NCBI GenBank assembly: GCA_015055615.1
Contig: SVHT01000004.1
Coordinates: 62,001 to 126,000, forward strand
Source of the DNA: Clostridiales bacterium
GTDB taxonomy: Bacteria > Bacillota > Clostridia > Christensenellales > Borkfalkiaceae
Length of the DNA stretch: 64,000 nt
Reading direction: 5' to 3'
Position 1 is the first letter of the stretch. Each line of letters starts with the position of its first letter. The notes under the pieces are model-generated. The model was not told the DNA's origin. It did no database searches and saw nothing but the letters and a program-made list of their open reading frames with translations. Shown in pieces: positions 32,412-40,643 of the stretch. Position numbers and translations under genes: made by a program.

Positions 32412-35378
32412 TTATTCGTTATCCTTTTTCTCTTCCGCCGCCTTTTGCGCCGCTTTAAACGACGACATATTCGACAGAGGCTCGGGCATCTGACGACGAA
32501 GTATTCTTACCGGAGCGGGTTGCGCCGCAGGCGCAGGATTTGCGCCGTTTGCGGGCGCTTGCGCGGGCATAGGTCTTGCCTGCATCGGTTGCGCGATAGG
32601 CGCGGGACGCATTTCTACCTTTACCTTCAACAATACGCTGATAACCGAACGCTGAATTCTGTCCACCATCTCTTCGAACATATCAAAGCCTTCTTTCTTG
32701 TACGAAATGACGGGGTCTACCTGACCGTATGCGCGCAGGGAAATACCCTTGCGGAGCTGGTCCATTGCGTCGATATGGTCAATCCAGTTTCTGTCTACCG
32801 TCATCAAGAGTACACGGCGTTCAATCTGCGAGAAATCTACGCCCTGTTCTTTGAGCTCGGCAATCTTTTTCTCGTATTCCTTTTCGACCTTTTTCGAAAT
32901 CTTACGGATCGCCAATTCGTAATCCCACTTCGTCAGGCGTTCGCGCGTGATATAATTCGTGCCCTCGGGCAGCACCTTCGCCTCCAACGCCGCGTTGAGC
33001 TCGTCTTCGTTCCAAAGCTCGGGCATCGCGTCCACGTTGACGGCGCTCGCCACCGTTTCCGCTACGTAGTCGGGGATATATTTCAGCACTTGTTCGTGTA
33101 CGTTTTCACCGCGCAAAACGTTCATACGGTTTTCGTACATAACCAAACGCTGTTTGTTCATAACGTCGTCGTACTGCAAGACGTTTTTACGGATACCGAA
33201 GTTTCTGCCTTCGATATTGCGTTGCGCGTTTTCAATCCCGCGCGAGAGCATTTTCGATTGCAAGCAGGTATCTTCGTCGATTTTAAAGAACGCGTACAGC
33301 GCTTTCATTCTTTCCCCGCCGAAACGCATAACCAATTCGTCTTCCAAGGACAGGAAGAACACCGACATACCGATATCCCCTTGACGGCCCGCACGACCGC
33401 GGAGCTGATTGTCGATACGGCGAGATTCGTGACGTTCCGTACCGATAATACAAAGACCGCCCGCCGCAACAACCTTTTCCTTTTCCGCGTCCGTTTCCGC
33501 CTTATAATGCGCGTACACCTTTTTGTATCTTTCGCGGAGCGTCATAATTTCTTCGCTGACGTCCGTGATATACGTACTCATAGCAAGGTCGATATCTTCG
33601 GGATTATTCCCCTCTTCACGCAGACGCTTTTTCGCCAAATATTCGGCGTTACCGCCGAGCAAAATGTCCGTACCACGGCCAGCCATATTCGTCGAAATGG
33701 TTACCGCGCCATAGCGCCCTGCCTGCGCAACGATTTCCGCCTCGCGTTCGTGGTTCTTTGCGTTCAAAATGTTATGTTTTACGCCGTTGCGTTTGAGCAA
33801 ACGGGAAATTTCTTCCGATTTATCAACGGACGAAGTACCGACCAAAATCGGCTGACCGCTTTCGTGGCGTTTCATAATTTCGTCTACGATAGCGCGCTTT
33901 TTACCGTCCACCGTCGAATATACCATATCGGGCAAATCCACACGCTTGATAGGACGGTTCGTGGGGATTTCCACAACGTCCAAGGAATAAATCGTTCTAA
34001 ATTCCGCCTCTTCCGTCTTCGCCGTACCCGTCATACCCGACAGCTTTTTATACAGACGGAAATAGTTTTGGAAGGTAACCGTTGCGTAGGTCTTGTTTTC
34101 GCTGCGAACTTCCACCCCTTCCTTCGCCTCGATGGCTTGGTGCAACCCGTCGGAATATCTTCTGCCGTTCATAAGACGGCCGGTAAATTCGTCAACGATA
34201 ATAACTTCGCCGTCGTTTACGATATAATCTTCGTCAAGCTTGAACAGCTTGTGCGCTTTGAGCGCTTGCTGAATATGGTGGTTGAGATCGGCGTGCTTGA
34301 TTTCCGCAATATTATCGATATGGAAGAAACGCTCCGCCTTTCTTGCGCCGCTGTCGGTGAGCTCTACCGTCTTGTCTTTACGGTTGATGATGTAATCCCA
34401 ATTACGTTCCATTGCCAAGGACTTTCTGCTCTCGGGCGCCGTAGCCAAAGCCGCCGCTTTCTTTTCCGCCTGCTCCGCTTCGTAATTGGCTTGCTCTTCC
34501 AAGGTCATCTTGGTATAGTCCACGAATTCTTCTTCCTCGTCTTCGCTCTCGTCCACCACGACCTTTTTCTTCTTCTTTTTGTTGGCGCGCATTTCCTGCA
34601 TCGCCGCCTCTTCCGCTTCCTTCAAATCATCGTCAAAACCGCCCGTAAACGTACGCACGAGCTTATCCACCTGCACGTACAAATCGGACGATTTTTCGCC
34701 TTTACCCGAAATGATAAGAGGAGTTCTCGCTTCGTCGATTAAAATGGAGTCAACTTCGTCGACGATAGCAAACGTCAAATCGCGCTGTACCATTTTGTTG
34801 ATATCCGTTTTGAGGTTGTCACGAAGATAATCAAAACCGAATTCGTTGTTCGTGCCGTATACGATATCGCATTTGTACGCGTCGCGCTTTTCGTTGTCGT
34901 CCATGCCAGGCACAACGACGCCGACGGTCAAGCCCATGAACTTGTGGACCTTACCCATCCATTCCGCGTCACGCTTTGCAAGGTAATCGTTGACCGTAAC
35001 GATATGCACGCTCTTACCCGAGAGCGCGTTGAGATATGCGGGCAACGTGGACACGAGGGTTTTACCTTCACCCGTACGCATTTCTGCGATACGACCTTGA
35101 TGCAAACAGATACCGCCGATTATCTGCACGCGGAAATGGCGCATGCCAAGGATACGTTTCGCCGCTTCGCGCAAAGCCGCAAATGCGTCGAAGAGAATAT
35201 CGTCCAGCGTTTCGCCGTTTGCCAAACGCTGTTTCAATACCGCCGTTTGCCCTTTTAAGGTTTCGTCATCCATGGCTTGGTATTTGGGTTCTAACGCCTC
35301 TACCTGATCCGCCATTTTGTTCAGTTTTTTCAAACTGCGTCTTGCGTCGCCGCTCGTCAAAAATTTAATCAATCCCAT
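32412..35378 (-). CDS. secA: Preprotein translocase ATPase SecA
   Basis: ATPase motor that drives secreted proteins through SecYEG. At 988 residues it is longer than the usual 800-900. The Walker A region is EMRTGEGKTLVSTLPAY, and the DEAD-like motif is VDEVDSILIDEARTPLIISG. An insertion of about 80 residues starting near 250 holds a Lys-rich run, DESEDEEEEF and EAEQAEKKAAALATAP. The C-terminus ends with a Pro/Ala-rich tail and EEKKDNE and lacks the cysteine zinc motif of SecB-linked SecA. prfB follows 24 bases later. Confidence 0.96.
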   Translation of the reverse strand: MGLIKFLTSGDARRSLKKLNKMADQVEALEPKYQAMDDETLKGQTAVLKQRLANGETLDDILFDAFAALREAAKRILGMRHFRVQIIGGICLHQGRIAEMRTGEGKTLVSTLPAYLNALSGKSVHIVTVNDYLAKRDAEWMGKVHKFMGLTVGVVVPGMDDNEKRDAYKCDIVYGTNNEFGFDYLRDNLKTDINKMVQRDLTFAIVDEVDSILIDEARTPLIISGKGEKSSDLYVQVDKLVRTFTGGFDDDLKEAEEAAMQEMRANKKKKKKVVVDESEDEEEEFVDYTKMTLEEQANYEAEQAEKKAAALATAPESRKSLAMERNWDYIINRKDKTVELTDSGARKAERFFHIDNIAEIKHADLNHHIQQALKAHKLFKLDEDYIVNDGEVIIVDEFTGRLMNGRRYSDGLHQAIEAKEGVEVRSENKTYATVTFQNYFRLYKKLSGMTGTAKTEEAEFRTIYSLDVVEIPTNRPIKRVDLPDMVYSTVDGKKRAIVDEIMKRHESGQPILVGTSSVDKSEEISRLLKRNGVKHNILNAKNHEREAEIVAQAGRYGAVTISTNMAGRGTDILLGGNAEYLAKKRLREEGNNPEDIDLAMSTYITDVSEEIMTLRERYKKVYAHYKAETDAEKEKVVAAGGLCIIGTERHESRRIDNQLRGRAGRQGDIGMSVFFLSLEDELVMRFGGERMKALYAFFKIDEDTCLQSKMLSRGIENAQRNIEGRNFGIRKNVLQYDDVMNKQRLVMYENRMNVLRGENVHEQVLKYIPDYVAETVASAVNVDAMPELWNEDELNAALEAKVLPEGTNYITRERLTKWDYELAIRKISKKVEKEYEKKIAELKEQGVDFSQIERRVLLMTVDRNWIDHIDAMDQLRKGISLRAYGQVDPVISYKKEGFDMFEEMVDRIQRSVISVLLKVKVEMRPAPIAQPMQARPMPAQAPANGANPAPAAQPAPVRILRRQMPEPLSNMSSFKAAQKAAEEKKDNE

Positions 35379-35472
35379 CTTAAAAACTCCGATGATTTAT
35401 TTTTCGTTCTTTTTACAGCCGTCGGAAATTTTACCTTATAGGTAAATCGCCGTTTTTCGGCATTTTATCGTC

Positions 35473-35501
35473 ATTATATATTGTACAATATTTCCCTGAA
35501 A
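35473..35501 (-). promoter_or_regulatory. Possible secA promoter
   Basis: TTTCAG (35496-35501), 17-base spacer, TATAAT (35473-35478) on the minus strand. The -35 is poor. The 292-base gap between secA and the next gene is otherwise AT-rich and has no other clear signal. Confidence 0.4.
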
Positions 35502-35670
35502 AATCAAAGCGTTTTCAGGCGGTTTTTCCAAAAAATATCGCAAATGCTCTGCCGTAAACGGACAAAAAAGCAAACGTCATTACATTTATACCCGTTTTTG
35601 TTAACCTTTAAGACGAAAACGGCAAAAAATATGCGCGGATTTTGCCCCGCGCACACGTTGTATGCCTTAT

Positions 35671-35931
35671 TTATTCTTTTATACATCCAAATATAAGTCG
35701 CACCGCAGTTTTAAAGCCGTTCTCAAAAGCGGTCGCCGTTTCTACGTTGTGACGGACATTACACAAATCTAAATAATCAAGAAAAACCGTCTTTATTTTT
35801 TTAGTCAAATTCTCACATAAAAAAATGTAGTCTTCGCATTCTTTATCCAGTTCTTCCTTATTCGGTTTCCCTAGCGGAAACTGCTCCGTCCTCAAATAGA
35901 TTTCGTACAGCTGTTCTATCATTTTATCCAT
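35671..35931 (-). CDS. DUF6809-like small protein
   Basis: An 86-residue acidic, helical protein. The sequence starts MDKMIEQLYEIYLRTEQFPLG and has the pattern ATAFENGFKTAVRLIFG near its end, which resembles DUF6809 proteins often found beside XRE regulators. Function unknown. The ATG at 35931 is fixed by GGGAGG 7 bases upstream. It diverges from an XRE regulator across three related operator-like repeats and may be regulated by it. Confidence 0.55.
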   Translation of the reverse strand: MDKMIEQLYEIYLRTEQFPLGKPNKEELDKECEDYIFLCENLTKKIKTVFLDYLDLCNVRHNVETATAFENGFKTAVRLIFGCIKE

Positions 35932-35943
35932 ATTATTGCCTCC

Positions 35944-36000
35944 CACCCATATTATACACCCAGTATAATGGGAGTGCAAGTATTTTTCCCAGTATAATGG
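35944..36000. promoter_or_regulatory. Divergent promoter with repeated CCCAGTATAATGGG operators
   Basis: Two direct copies of CCCAGTATAATGG (35959-35971 and 35988-36000) are near-palindromic, CCCA...TGGG. A partial third, CCCATATTATA, lies at 35947-35957. The minus-strand promoter has TTGCAC (35974-35979), 17 bases, TATAAT (35951-35956); the first copy lies within it. The second copy covers the plus-strand TATAAT (35993-35998) of the XRE gene. This suits an autorepressed, shared control region. Confidence 0.7.
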
Positions 36001-36015
36001 TAAAATATTTTTAGG

Positions 36016-36363
36016 ATGAGTAAATTTATTGTTATGGACAACCGTTTGTTACTTGCAAACGAATATACGACAGAACCTACGCTCAGCGAGAAACAGCTTG
36101 CCGATTTTTTTGCAGATAGTCTGCGCGAAATCAGAAATCACTGTAAACTCTCGCTTAAAGAGCTTTCTTCTCGCATAGATATCCCCAACCAAACCCTTTC
36201 CAGTTATGAGAACAAAACCCACGTACCCTCTATGTTGCAAGCCGTAAAAATTGCGGCGTTCTTCGGGTTGACGTTGGAGGAATTTATCTTATGCCGTTTA
36301 GACACTTTCCCTTATGACGTTACCGAGCTGTATGAAAAGCAAAAGCAAGGTTTATACAAATGA
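36016..36363 (+). CDS. XRE-family helix-turn-helix regulator
   Basis: A 115-residue Cro/CI-like regulator. The helix-turn-helix is at about residues 40-70: LSLKELSSRIDIPNQTLSSYENKTHVPSM. The N-terminal 35 residues are not part of the fold. It probably represses its own divergent promoter through the CCCAGTATAATGGG repeats just upstream. The start at 36016 has a weak site, and an in-frame ATG at 36034 is possible. The leader is short, about 10 bases. Confidence 0.85.
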   Translation: MSKFIVMDNRLLLANEYTTEPTLSEKQLADFFADSLREIRNHCKLSLKELSSRIDIPNQTLSSYENKTHVPSMLQAVKIAAFFGLTLEEFILCRLDTFPYDVTELYEKQKQGLYK

Positions 36364-36377
36364 AAAGGTTTTTGCAC

Positions 36378-36410
36378 AACGACCGCTAAATTGCGGTCGT
36401 TTTTGTTTTC
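36378..36410 (+). terminator. Terminator of the XRE regulator
   Basis: AACGACCGC / GCGGTCGTT stem, 6-base loop, then TTTTGTTTT. Confidence 0.85.
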
Positions 36411-36449
36411 TTTTTTCGCTTGCAATCGGCAGTTCGATTGAAAATTCCG

Positions 36450-36479
36450 TTGACAACGCCAAGAATAATGTGCTATACT
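36450..36479 (+). promoter_or_regulatory. Promoter of asnA
   Basis: TTGACA (36450-36455), 18-base spacer, TATACT (36474-36479). The short leader leaves no room for a T-box. Confidence 0.85.
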
Positions 36480-36509
36480 AAGCTATATCCTACACAGAGG
36501 TGAAAGATT

Positions 36510-37517
36510 ATGAGCAAAGTAATCGTGCCCAAGGGTTATAAATCCGATTTGGGTATGTACGATACGCAAACGGCTATCGGGCTTTTGAAACGGACTTTCG
36601 AAGAACGCCTGTGCCTTGCGCTGAATTTAAAACGTGTTTCCGCCCCCTTGTTCGTCGACCCTACGACGGGCTTGAACGACGATTTGAGCGGTGTGGAACG
36701 CCCCGTCCGCTTTGACCTTAAAGAAACGGGCAAGGACGCCGTCGTCGTGCATTCGCTTGCAAAATGGAAACGCATGGCGCTCGCCGTATACGGCTTTTCC
36801 GCGGGCGAGGGGCTGTATACCGACATGAACGCAATTCGTCGCGACGAGGAAATGGACAATTTGCACTCCGTCTACACCGACCAATGGGATTGGGAAAAGA
36901 TTATCACGCGCGAAACACGCAACCTCGATTATCTGAAAAAGGTCGTGCAAGGCATCGTCGGCGCAATCTGCGACACCCTTGATTTCTTGAAATGCCGTTA
37001 TCCGCAAATCGACGTAGAGCTCTGTCGCACCGTGACCTTTGTCACCTCGCAGGAGCTGGAAGATTTGTACCCCGACCTTTGTTCTAAGGAGCGCGAAAAC
37101 GCCTTCGTCAAGGAACATAAAACGGTGTTTATTATGCAGATTGGCGACAAGCTGAAATCGGGTAAACCGCACGACAACCGCGCGCCCGACTACGATGATT
37201 GGGCGCTCAACGGCGATATCTTGTTCTGGGACGACGTGTTGGATTGCGCCATGGAAATCTCGTCTATGGGTATTCGCGTCGACGAAAAATCTTTGGACGA
37301 ACAGCTGAAAAAAGCGAACGCAGACGAACGTCGCGCCCTGCCTTTCCATAAGGCGTTGCTCGACGGCGAACTGCCTCTGACCATGGGTGGCGGTATCGGA
37401 CAGTCCCGCCTTTCCATGCTACTCCTTGGCAAGGCGCATATCGGCGAAGTACAAGTGTCCTTGTGGGACGAGGAAACCCGTCGGGTATGTAGACAACACG
37501 GTATCGTGTTGCTGTAA
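36510..37517 (+). CDS. asnA: Aspartate-ammonia ligase AsnA
   Basis: Ammonia-dependent asparagine synthetase, related to class II aminoacyl-tRNA synthetases. At 335 residues it has the AsnA length. Characteristic stretches are SAPLFVDPTTGLNDDLSGVERPV, VVHSLAKWKRMAL and TMGGGIGQSRLSMLLL. A ribosome site GAGGTGA lies 7 bases before the ATG. Confidence 0.97.
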   Translation: MSKVIVPKGYKSDLGMYDTQTAIGLLKRTFEERLCLALNLKRVSAPLFVDPTTGLNDDLSGVERPVRFDLKETGKDAVVVHSLAKWKRMALAVYGFSAGEGLYTDMNAIRRDEEMDNLHSVYTDQWDWEKIITRETRNLDYLKKVVQGIVGAICDTLDFLKCRYPQIDVELCRTVTFVTSQELEDLYPDLCSKERENAFVKEHKTVFIMQIGDKLKSGKPHDNRAPDYDDWALNGDILFWDDVLDCAMEISSMGIRVDEKSLDEQLKKANADERRALPFHKALLDGELPLTMGGGIGQSRLSMLLLGKAHIGEVQVSLWDEETRRVCRQHGIVLL

Positions 37518-37538
37518 ACAAACCGTAAAATCCATACG

Positions 37539-37573
37539 AAAACGGAGCGTTTTTATCACGCCCCGTTTTTTAT
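37539..37573 (+). terminator. Terminator of asnA
   Basis: AAAACGG..GCG / CGC..CCGTTTTTT stem with one mismatch and a 9-base loop, then a T-run. Confidence 0.75.
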
Positions 37574-37766
37574 TTTTTTATTTCATCGCGTACCGTATAC
37601 CCCCCTTTTGACAAAATTCGAGCTTTTTCCGCTCGCAAAAAAAGGTTTTTATAACAAAAATGATTTTTTCGTAATAATTCTTTTGAAAATCGTCCATAAA
37701 AAGTCCAAGAGATTTTTTGCGGACAAAACCGCGCCTCTATCATTTTTCATTTTTCAGGAGGATTGT

Positions 37767-38030
37767 ATGAAAAAACTGTTTACCTTAGCACTTTCTCTCA
37801 CACTTTGTTGCGGTATGCTTGCCTTTACCGCTTGTAAGAAGAAAAACCACGTACCGCCCATGAGCGACAGCTCTTTCACCTCGGAAATCTCGTCCGATAG
37901 CTCTTCGGGAACTTCGTCGGACAGTTCTTCTTCGACTTCGTCCGACAGCTCTTCTTCGACTTCGTCCGAGAGCAATTCGACCAACTCTTCTAGCATGGAC
38001 AGCGTAAGCTCTGGGGATATTATGGAATAA
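37767..38030 (+). CDS. Small Ser-rich lipoprotein
   Basis: An 87-residue predicted lipoprotein. A signal peptide ends at FTAC (about residues 20-23), a plausible lipobox. The mature part is short and nearly all Ser, Thr, Asp and Glu, with SSDSSSSTS units repeated. The DNA repeats a 24-base unit about three times around 37900-37970. It looks like a surface spacer or a low-complexity lipoprotein with no enzyme. AGGAGG precedes the ATG at 37767; the open frame extends upstream but without a start signal. Confidence 0.75.
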   Translation: MKKLFTLALSLTLCCGMLAFTACKKKNHVPPMSDSSFTSEISSDSSSGTSSDSSSSTSSDSSSSTSSESNSTNSSSMDSVSSGDIME

Positions 38031-38100
38031 CCTTTGCGCACGTGCGCACGTATACGTTACAATCTGCGCTTTCTTTTTTGAAAAAGGCAGATTTTTTGTA

Positions 38101-38139
38101 AAAAACCCCGAGTGGCGAACTGCCACTCGGGGTTTTTTC
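38101..38139. terminator. Bidirectional terminator
   Basis: AACCCCGAGTGGC / GCCACTCGGGGTT stem, 5-base loop, A-run and T-run on both sides. It separates the converging lipoprotein and metK genes. Confidence 0.93.
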
Positions 38140-38148
38140 TAAATATAA

Positions 38149-39312
38149 TCAAAGATATTTTTTCAAGTCGTCCACGCGGTCAAGCTGTTCCCACGCAAAG
38201 CCTTTATATCCAAAATGCCCGTACGCCGCCGTCTTTTTAAACACGGGCTTGCGCAAATCGAGCGTGCGGATAATCGCATACGGACGAAGGTCGAATTCCG
38301 CTTTTACAATCTCGACAAGACGCTCGTCGCTAAACTTGCCCGTACCGTGGCTGTCTACGAACACGGAAACGGGTTTCGCCACGCCGATTGCGTACGCCAC
38401 CTGAATTTCCACTTCGTCGGCAAGCCCCGCCGCCACAAGATTTTTCGCGATATAACGGCAGAAATACGCCGCGCTTCTATCCACTTTCGTAGGGTCCTTG
38501 CCCGAGAACGCGCCGCCGCCGTGCGCGCATCTGCCACCGTAGGTATCTACGATAATTTTACGCCCCGTCAGCCCGCTATCCCCCTCGGGACCGCCGATTT
38601 CAAATCTGCCCGTCGGGTTAATGTAAATCTTCGTATTCTCGTCCATCAGCTCCGCAGGCACGATTTCGTCGATGACGAATTTTTTCATATCCGCGCGGAT
38701 TTGCTCTTGCGAAACCACGCTGTCGTGCTGTGTAGAAACGACCACCGTGTCCACGCGCTTTGCCTCGCCGTCCACGTATTCCACCGTCACCTGCGTTTTG
38801 CCGTCGGGACGAAGATAACTAAGCTGACCGCTCTTTCTCACGTCCGTCAAACGCTTTGCCAAACGATGAGACAAGGACAGCGTCAACGGCATCAGCTCTT
38901 TCGTTTCACGGCAAGCGTACCCGAACATCATACCCTGGTCGCCCGCGCCGAGCTGGTCCGCCTCGTCGCCCCCCGTCGTCTTTTTTTCCAAGGACGCGTT
39001 TACACCCATGGCAATGTCGGGCGATTGCTGATGAATCGCCGTAATAATCTTGCATTTATCGTACGCAAACGTACCGAAATCGTACCCGATTTCCTTGATA
39101 ATTTCCCTTGCCTTCGCCTCGTAGTCCACGTCCGCCGTCGTCGTAACTTCGCCCATAATCAGCAAAGTATCGAACGCCGCCGCGCATTCTACCGCCGCGC
39201 GGGCATAGGGGTCTTGCGCCAAAATCGCGTCCAAAAGTCCGTCGGAAATGTTATCGCAAACCTTGTCGGGATGCCCTTCGGTGACGCTTTCGCTCGTAAA
39301 AAACTTTTTCAT
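38149..39312 (-). CDS. metK: S-adenosylmethionine synthase MetK
   Basis: Makes SAM from methionine and ATP. At 387 residues it is typical. [19 protein letters not shown] is the N-terminal signature, [12 protein letters not shown] is the active-site loop and [16 protein letters not shown] the glycine-rich metal loop. The ATG at 39312 has AAGGA upstream; a longer reading starts at 39336. No SAM riboswitch is seen in the leader, which instead holds a terminator-like hairpin. Confidence 0.97.
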   Translation of the reverse strand: MKKFFTSESVTEGHPDKVCDNISDGLLDAILAQDPYARAAVECAAAFDTLLIMGEVTTTADVDYEAKAREIIKEIGYDFGTFAYDKCKIITAIHQQSPDIAMGVNASLEKKTTGGDEADQLGAGDQGMMFGYACRETKELMPLTLSLSHRLAKRLTDVRKSGQLSYLRPDGKTQVTVEYVDGEAKRVDTVVVSTQHDSVVSQEQIRADMKKFVIDEIVPAELMDENTKIYINPTGRFEIGGPEGDSGLTGRKIIVDTYGGRCAHGGGAFSGKDPTKVDRSAAYFCRYIAKNLVAAGLADEVEIQVAYAIGVAKPVSVFVDSHGTGKFSDERLVEIVKAEFDLRPYAIIRTLDLRKPVFKKTAAYGHFGYKGFAWEQLDRVDDLKKYL

Positions 39313-39379
39313 GTAAAAATCCTTCTTTTTTAACATAGTTCATCGTTGCGCTTGGGATTTGCAACGAAGTTTCCACTCA

Positions 39380-39405
39380 AAAAAACCGCGCCGATTTCGG
39401 CGCAA
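39380..39405 (-). terminator. Terminator-like hairpin in the metK leader
   Basis: Read on the minus strand: GCGCCGA / TCGGCGC stem with a tiny loop, then GG and seven T. It begins about 14 bases after the predicted metK start, so it could attenuate metK transcription. Confidence 0.6.
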
Positions 39406-39423
39406 TTTCCTATTGGGAGTTTC

Positions 39424-39452
39424 ATTATACTCCATTTTTTGAGCTTTGTCAA
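39424..39452 (-). promoter_or_regulatory. Promoter of metK
   Basis: TTGACA (39447-39452), 17-base spacer, TATAAT (39424-39429) on the minus strand: exact consensus. Confidence 0.88.
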
Positions 39453-39481
39453 CTTATTCTGACAGTATAAAGGCAACCCGC

Positions 39482-39510
39482 TTGCATTATTTTTCAATTC
39501 GTGCTATAAT
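39482..39510 (+). promoter_or_regulatory. Promoter leaving a near-zero leader before 39518
   Basis: TTGCAT (39482-39487), 17-base spacer, TATAAT (39505-39510). Transcription would begin at or next to the ATG at 39518. Confidence 0.75.
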
Positions 39511-39517
39511 GTTTCCT

Positions 39518-40402
39518 ATGAACGCTCAATTTACGGAACTTCTGAAAAATTGCAAACTTTGCCCCGTGGAATGCGGCGCGGACAGAACGCGCGGCGCGGG
39601 GGCTTGCGGTGTTTCGGGGTTGCATATCGCAAAATATTATCTGCACCCCTTTGAAGAACCGTGCATTTCCTTTCAAAAGGGGAGCGGTACTATTTTCTTC
39701 ACCGGTTGCAATCTGCGTTGCGCCTTTTGCCAAAATTACGAGGTTTCGCGCGCGCAACGCGGCAAAGCCGTCACGGCGCAAGAGTTAGCCGATATTTTCA
39801 AAGAGCTCGAAGATATGGGCGCGGAAAATATCTCGCTCGTTACCCCCTCGCATTTGACCGCTTACCTTGTCGAGGCGTTCGAGCTTTACCGCCCGAAAAT
39901 TCCCGTTGTCTACAACACGGGTAGCTATGAAAAGGTCGACACGCTACAACGCATCGACCCGTTTGTGGATATCTATCTGCCCGACATGAAGTTTTATTCC
40001 CCTGCCCTTTCGCAACGGTATCTGGGCAAGGAAGATTATTTCGACGTTGCCTCGAAGGCAATCGAGTTTATGGCAAGCGCAAAGCCCTTGCGTATGCGCG
40101 AGGACGGTAAAATGCTGTCGGGGTGTATCGTACGGCATTTGGTTATGCCCCTTTGCTCCGCGGACACGAAAACCCTTTTAAAATGGTTTGCCCGTACCCT
40201 GCCCAAGGACACCTATTTAAGTTTAATGAGCCAATACACCCCTTTTGGGGACGTTTCAAAATACCCCGAGCTTGCCCGCCCGATTACCGCGCGCGAATAC
40301 AACGTTGCCGTCGATACGGCGACGGAACTTGGCATTGCCAACCTATTTGCGCAAGAGCGAAAATCAAGCGGTGAAAAATATATCCCCACGTGGGATTTTT
40401 AA
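39518..40402 (+). CDS. PflX-like radical SAM protein
   Basis: A 294-residue radical SAM enzyme similar to PflX-type (COG1313) activase-like proteins. The 4Fe-4S motif is CNLRCAFCQNYEV (CxxxCxxC) at about residues 67-79, and an N-terminal cluster CKLCPVECGADR holds further cysteines. It may activate a glycyl-radical enzyme, but none lies nearby. Start at 39518 is set by the promoter; an open extension to 39446 crosses it. Confidence 0.82.
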   Translation: MNAQFTELLKNCKLCPVECGADRTRGAGACGVSGLHIAKYYLHPFEEPCISFQKGSGTIFFTGCNLRCAFCQNYEVSRAQRGKAVTAQELADIFKELEDMGAENISLVTPSHLTAYLVEAFELYRPKIPVVYNTGSYEKVDTLQRIDPFVDIYLPDMKFYSPALSQRYLGKEDYFDVASKAIEFMASAKPLRMREDGKMLSGCIVRHLVMPLCSADTKTLLKWFARTLPKDTYLSLMSQYTPFGDVSKYPELARPITAREYNVAVDTATELGIANLFAQERKSSGEKYIPTWDF

Positions 40403-40477
40403 CGTTGGGTTGAGGGATTTTTAGGCGCGTTTTGACACGCATTTTTAGCAATACCCCCCTACCGTGTCTTAATCAAG

Positions 40478-40600
40478 CTAAAAAACTCGCCCTTTCAGCC
40501 TTGCGATTTTTCGGCTGAGCGTGGCGGCTCGTGAGGGCGTGGCGTATTCGATTTCGCTTTCCCACGCGCGTATTTTTTGAAAAAGTTTCTTCTTATCCAT
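40478..40600 (-). CDS. Possible 40-residue helical protein
   Basis: Reads MDKKKLFQKIRAWESEIEYA at its start and ends RKIARLKGRVF. It is basic and probably helical. No clear ribosome site precedes its ATG. An open frame also continues upstream into the antisense of the ABC-F gene. It could be a real small gene or chance. Confidence 0.3.
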   Translation of the reverse strand: MDKKKLFQKIRAWESEIEYATPSRAATLSRKIARLKGRVF

Positions 40601-40643
40601 ACCAATATTTTGCGAAAGGCAAAAAAACCTATTCGGAGGGCGT

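Noticed and set aside
32445-34742. 765-residue open frame opposite secA
   Set aside because: It is a shadow of the real SecA reading frame, with no domain.
36400-36510. T-box before asnA
   Set aside because: The region is under 100 bases and holds only the promoter and ribosome site.
37890-37985. Repeats that might be a CRISPR array
   Set aside because: They are short, adjacent 24-base coding repeats of Ser codons with no spacers.
38149-39452. SAM riboswitch before metK
   Set aside because: None of the SAM-I, II or III core motifs is present in the leader.
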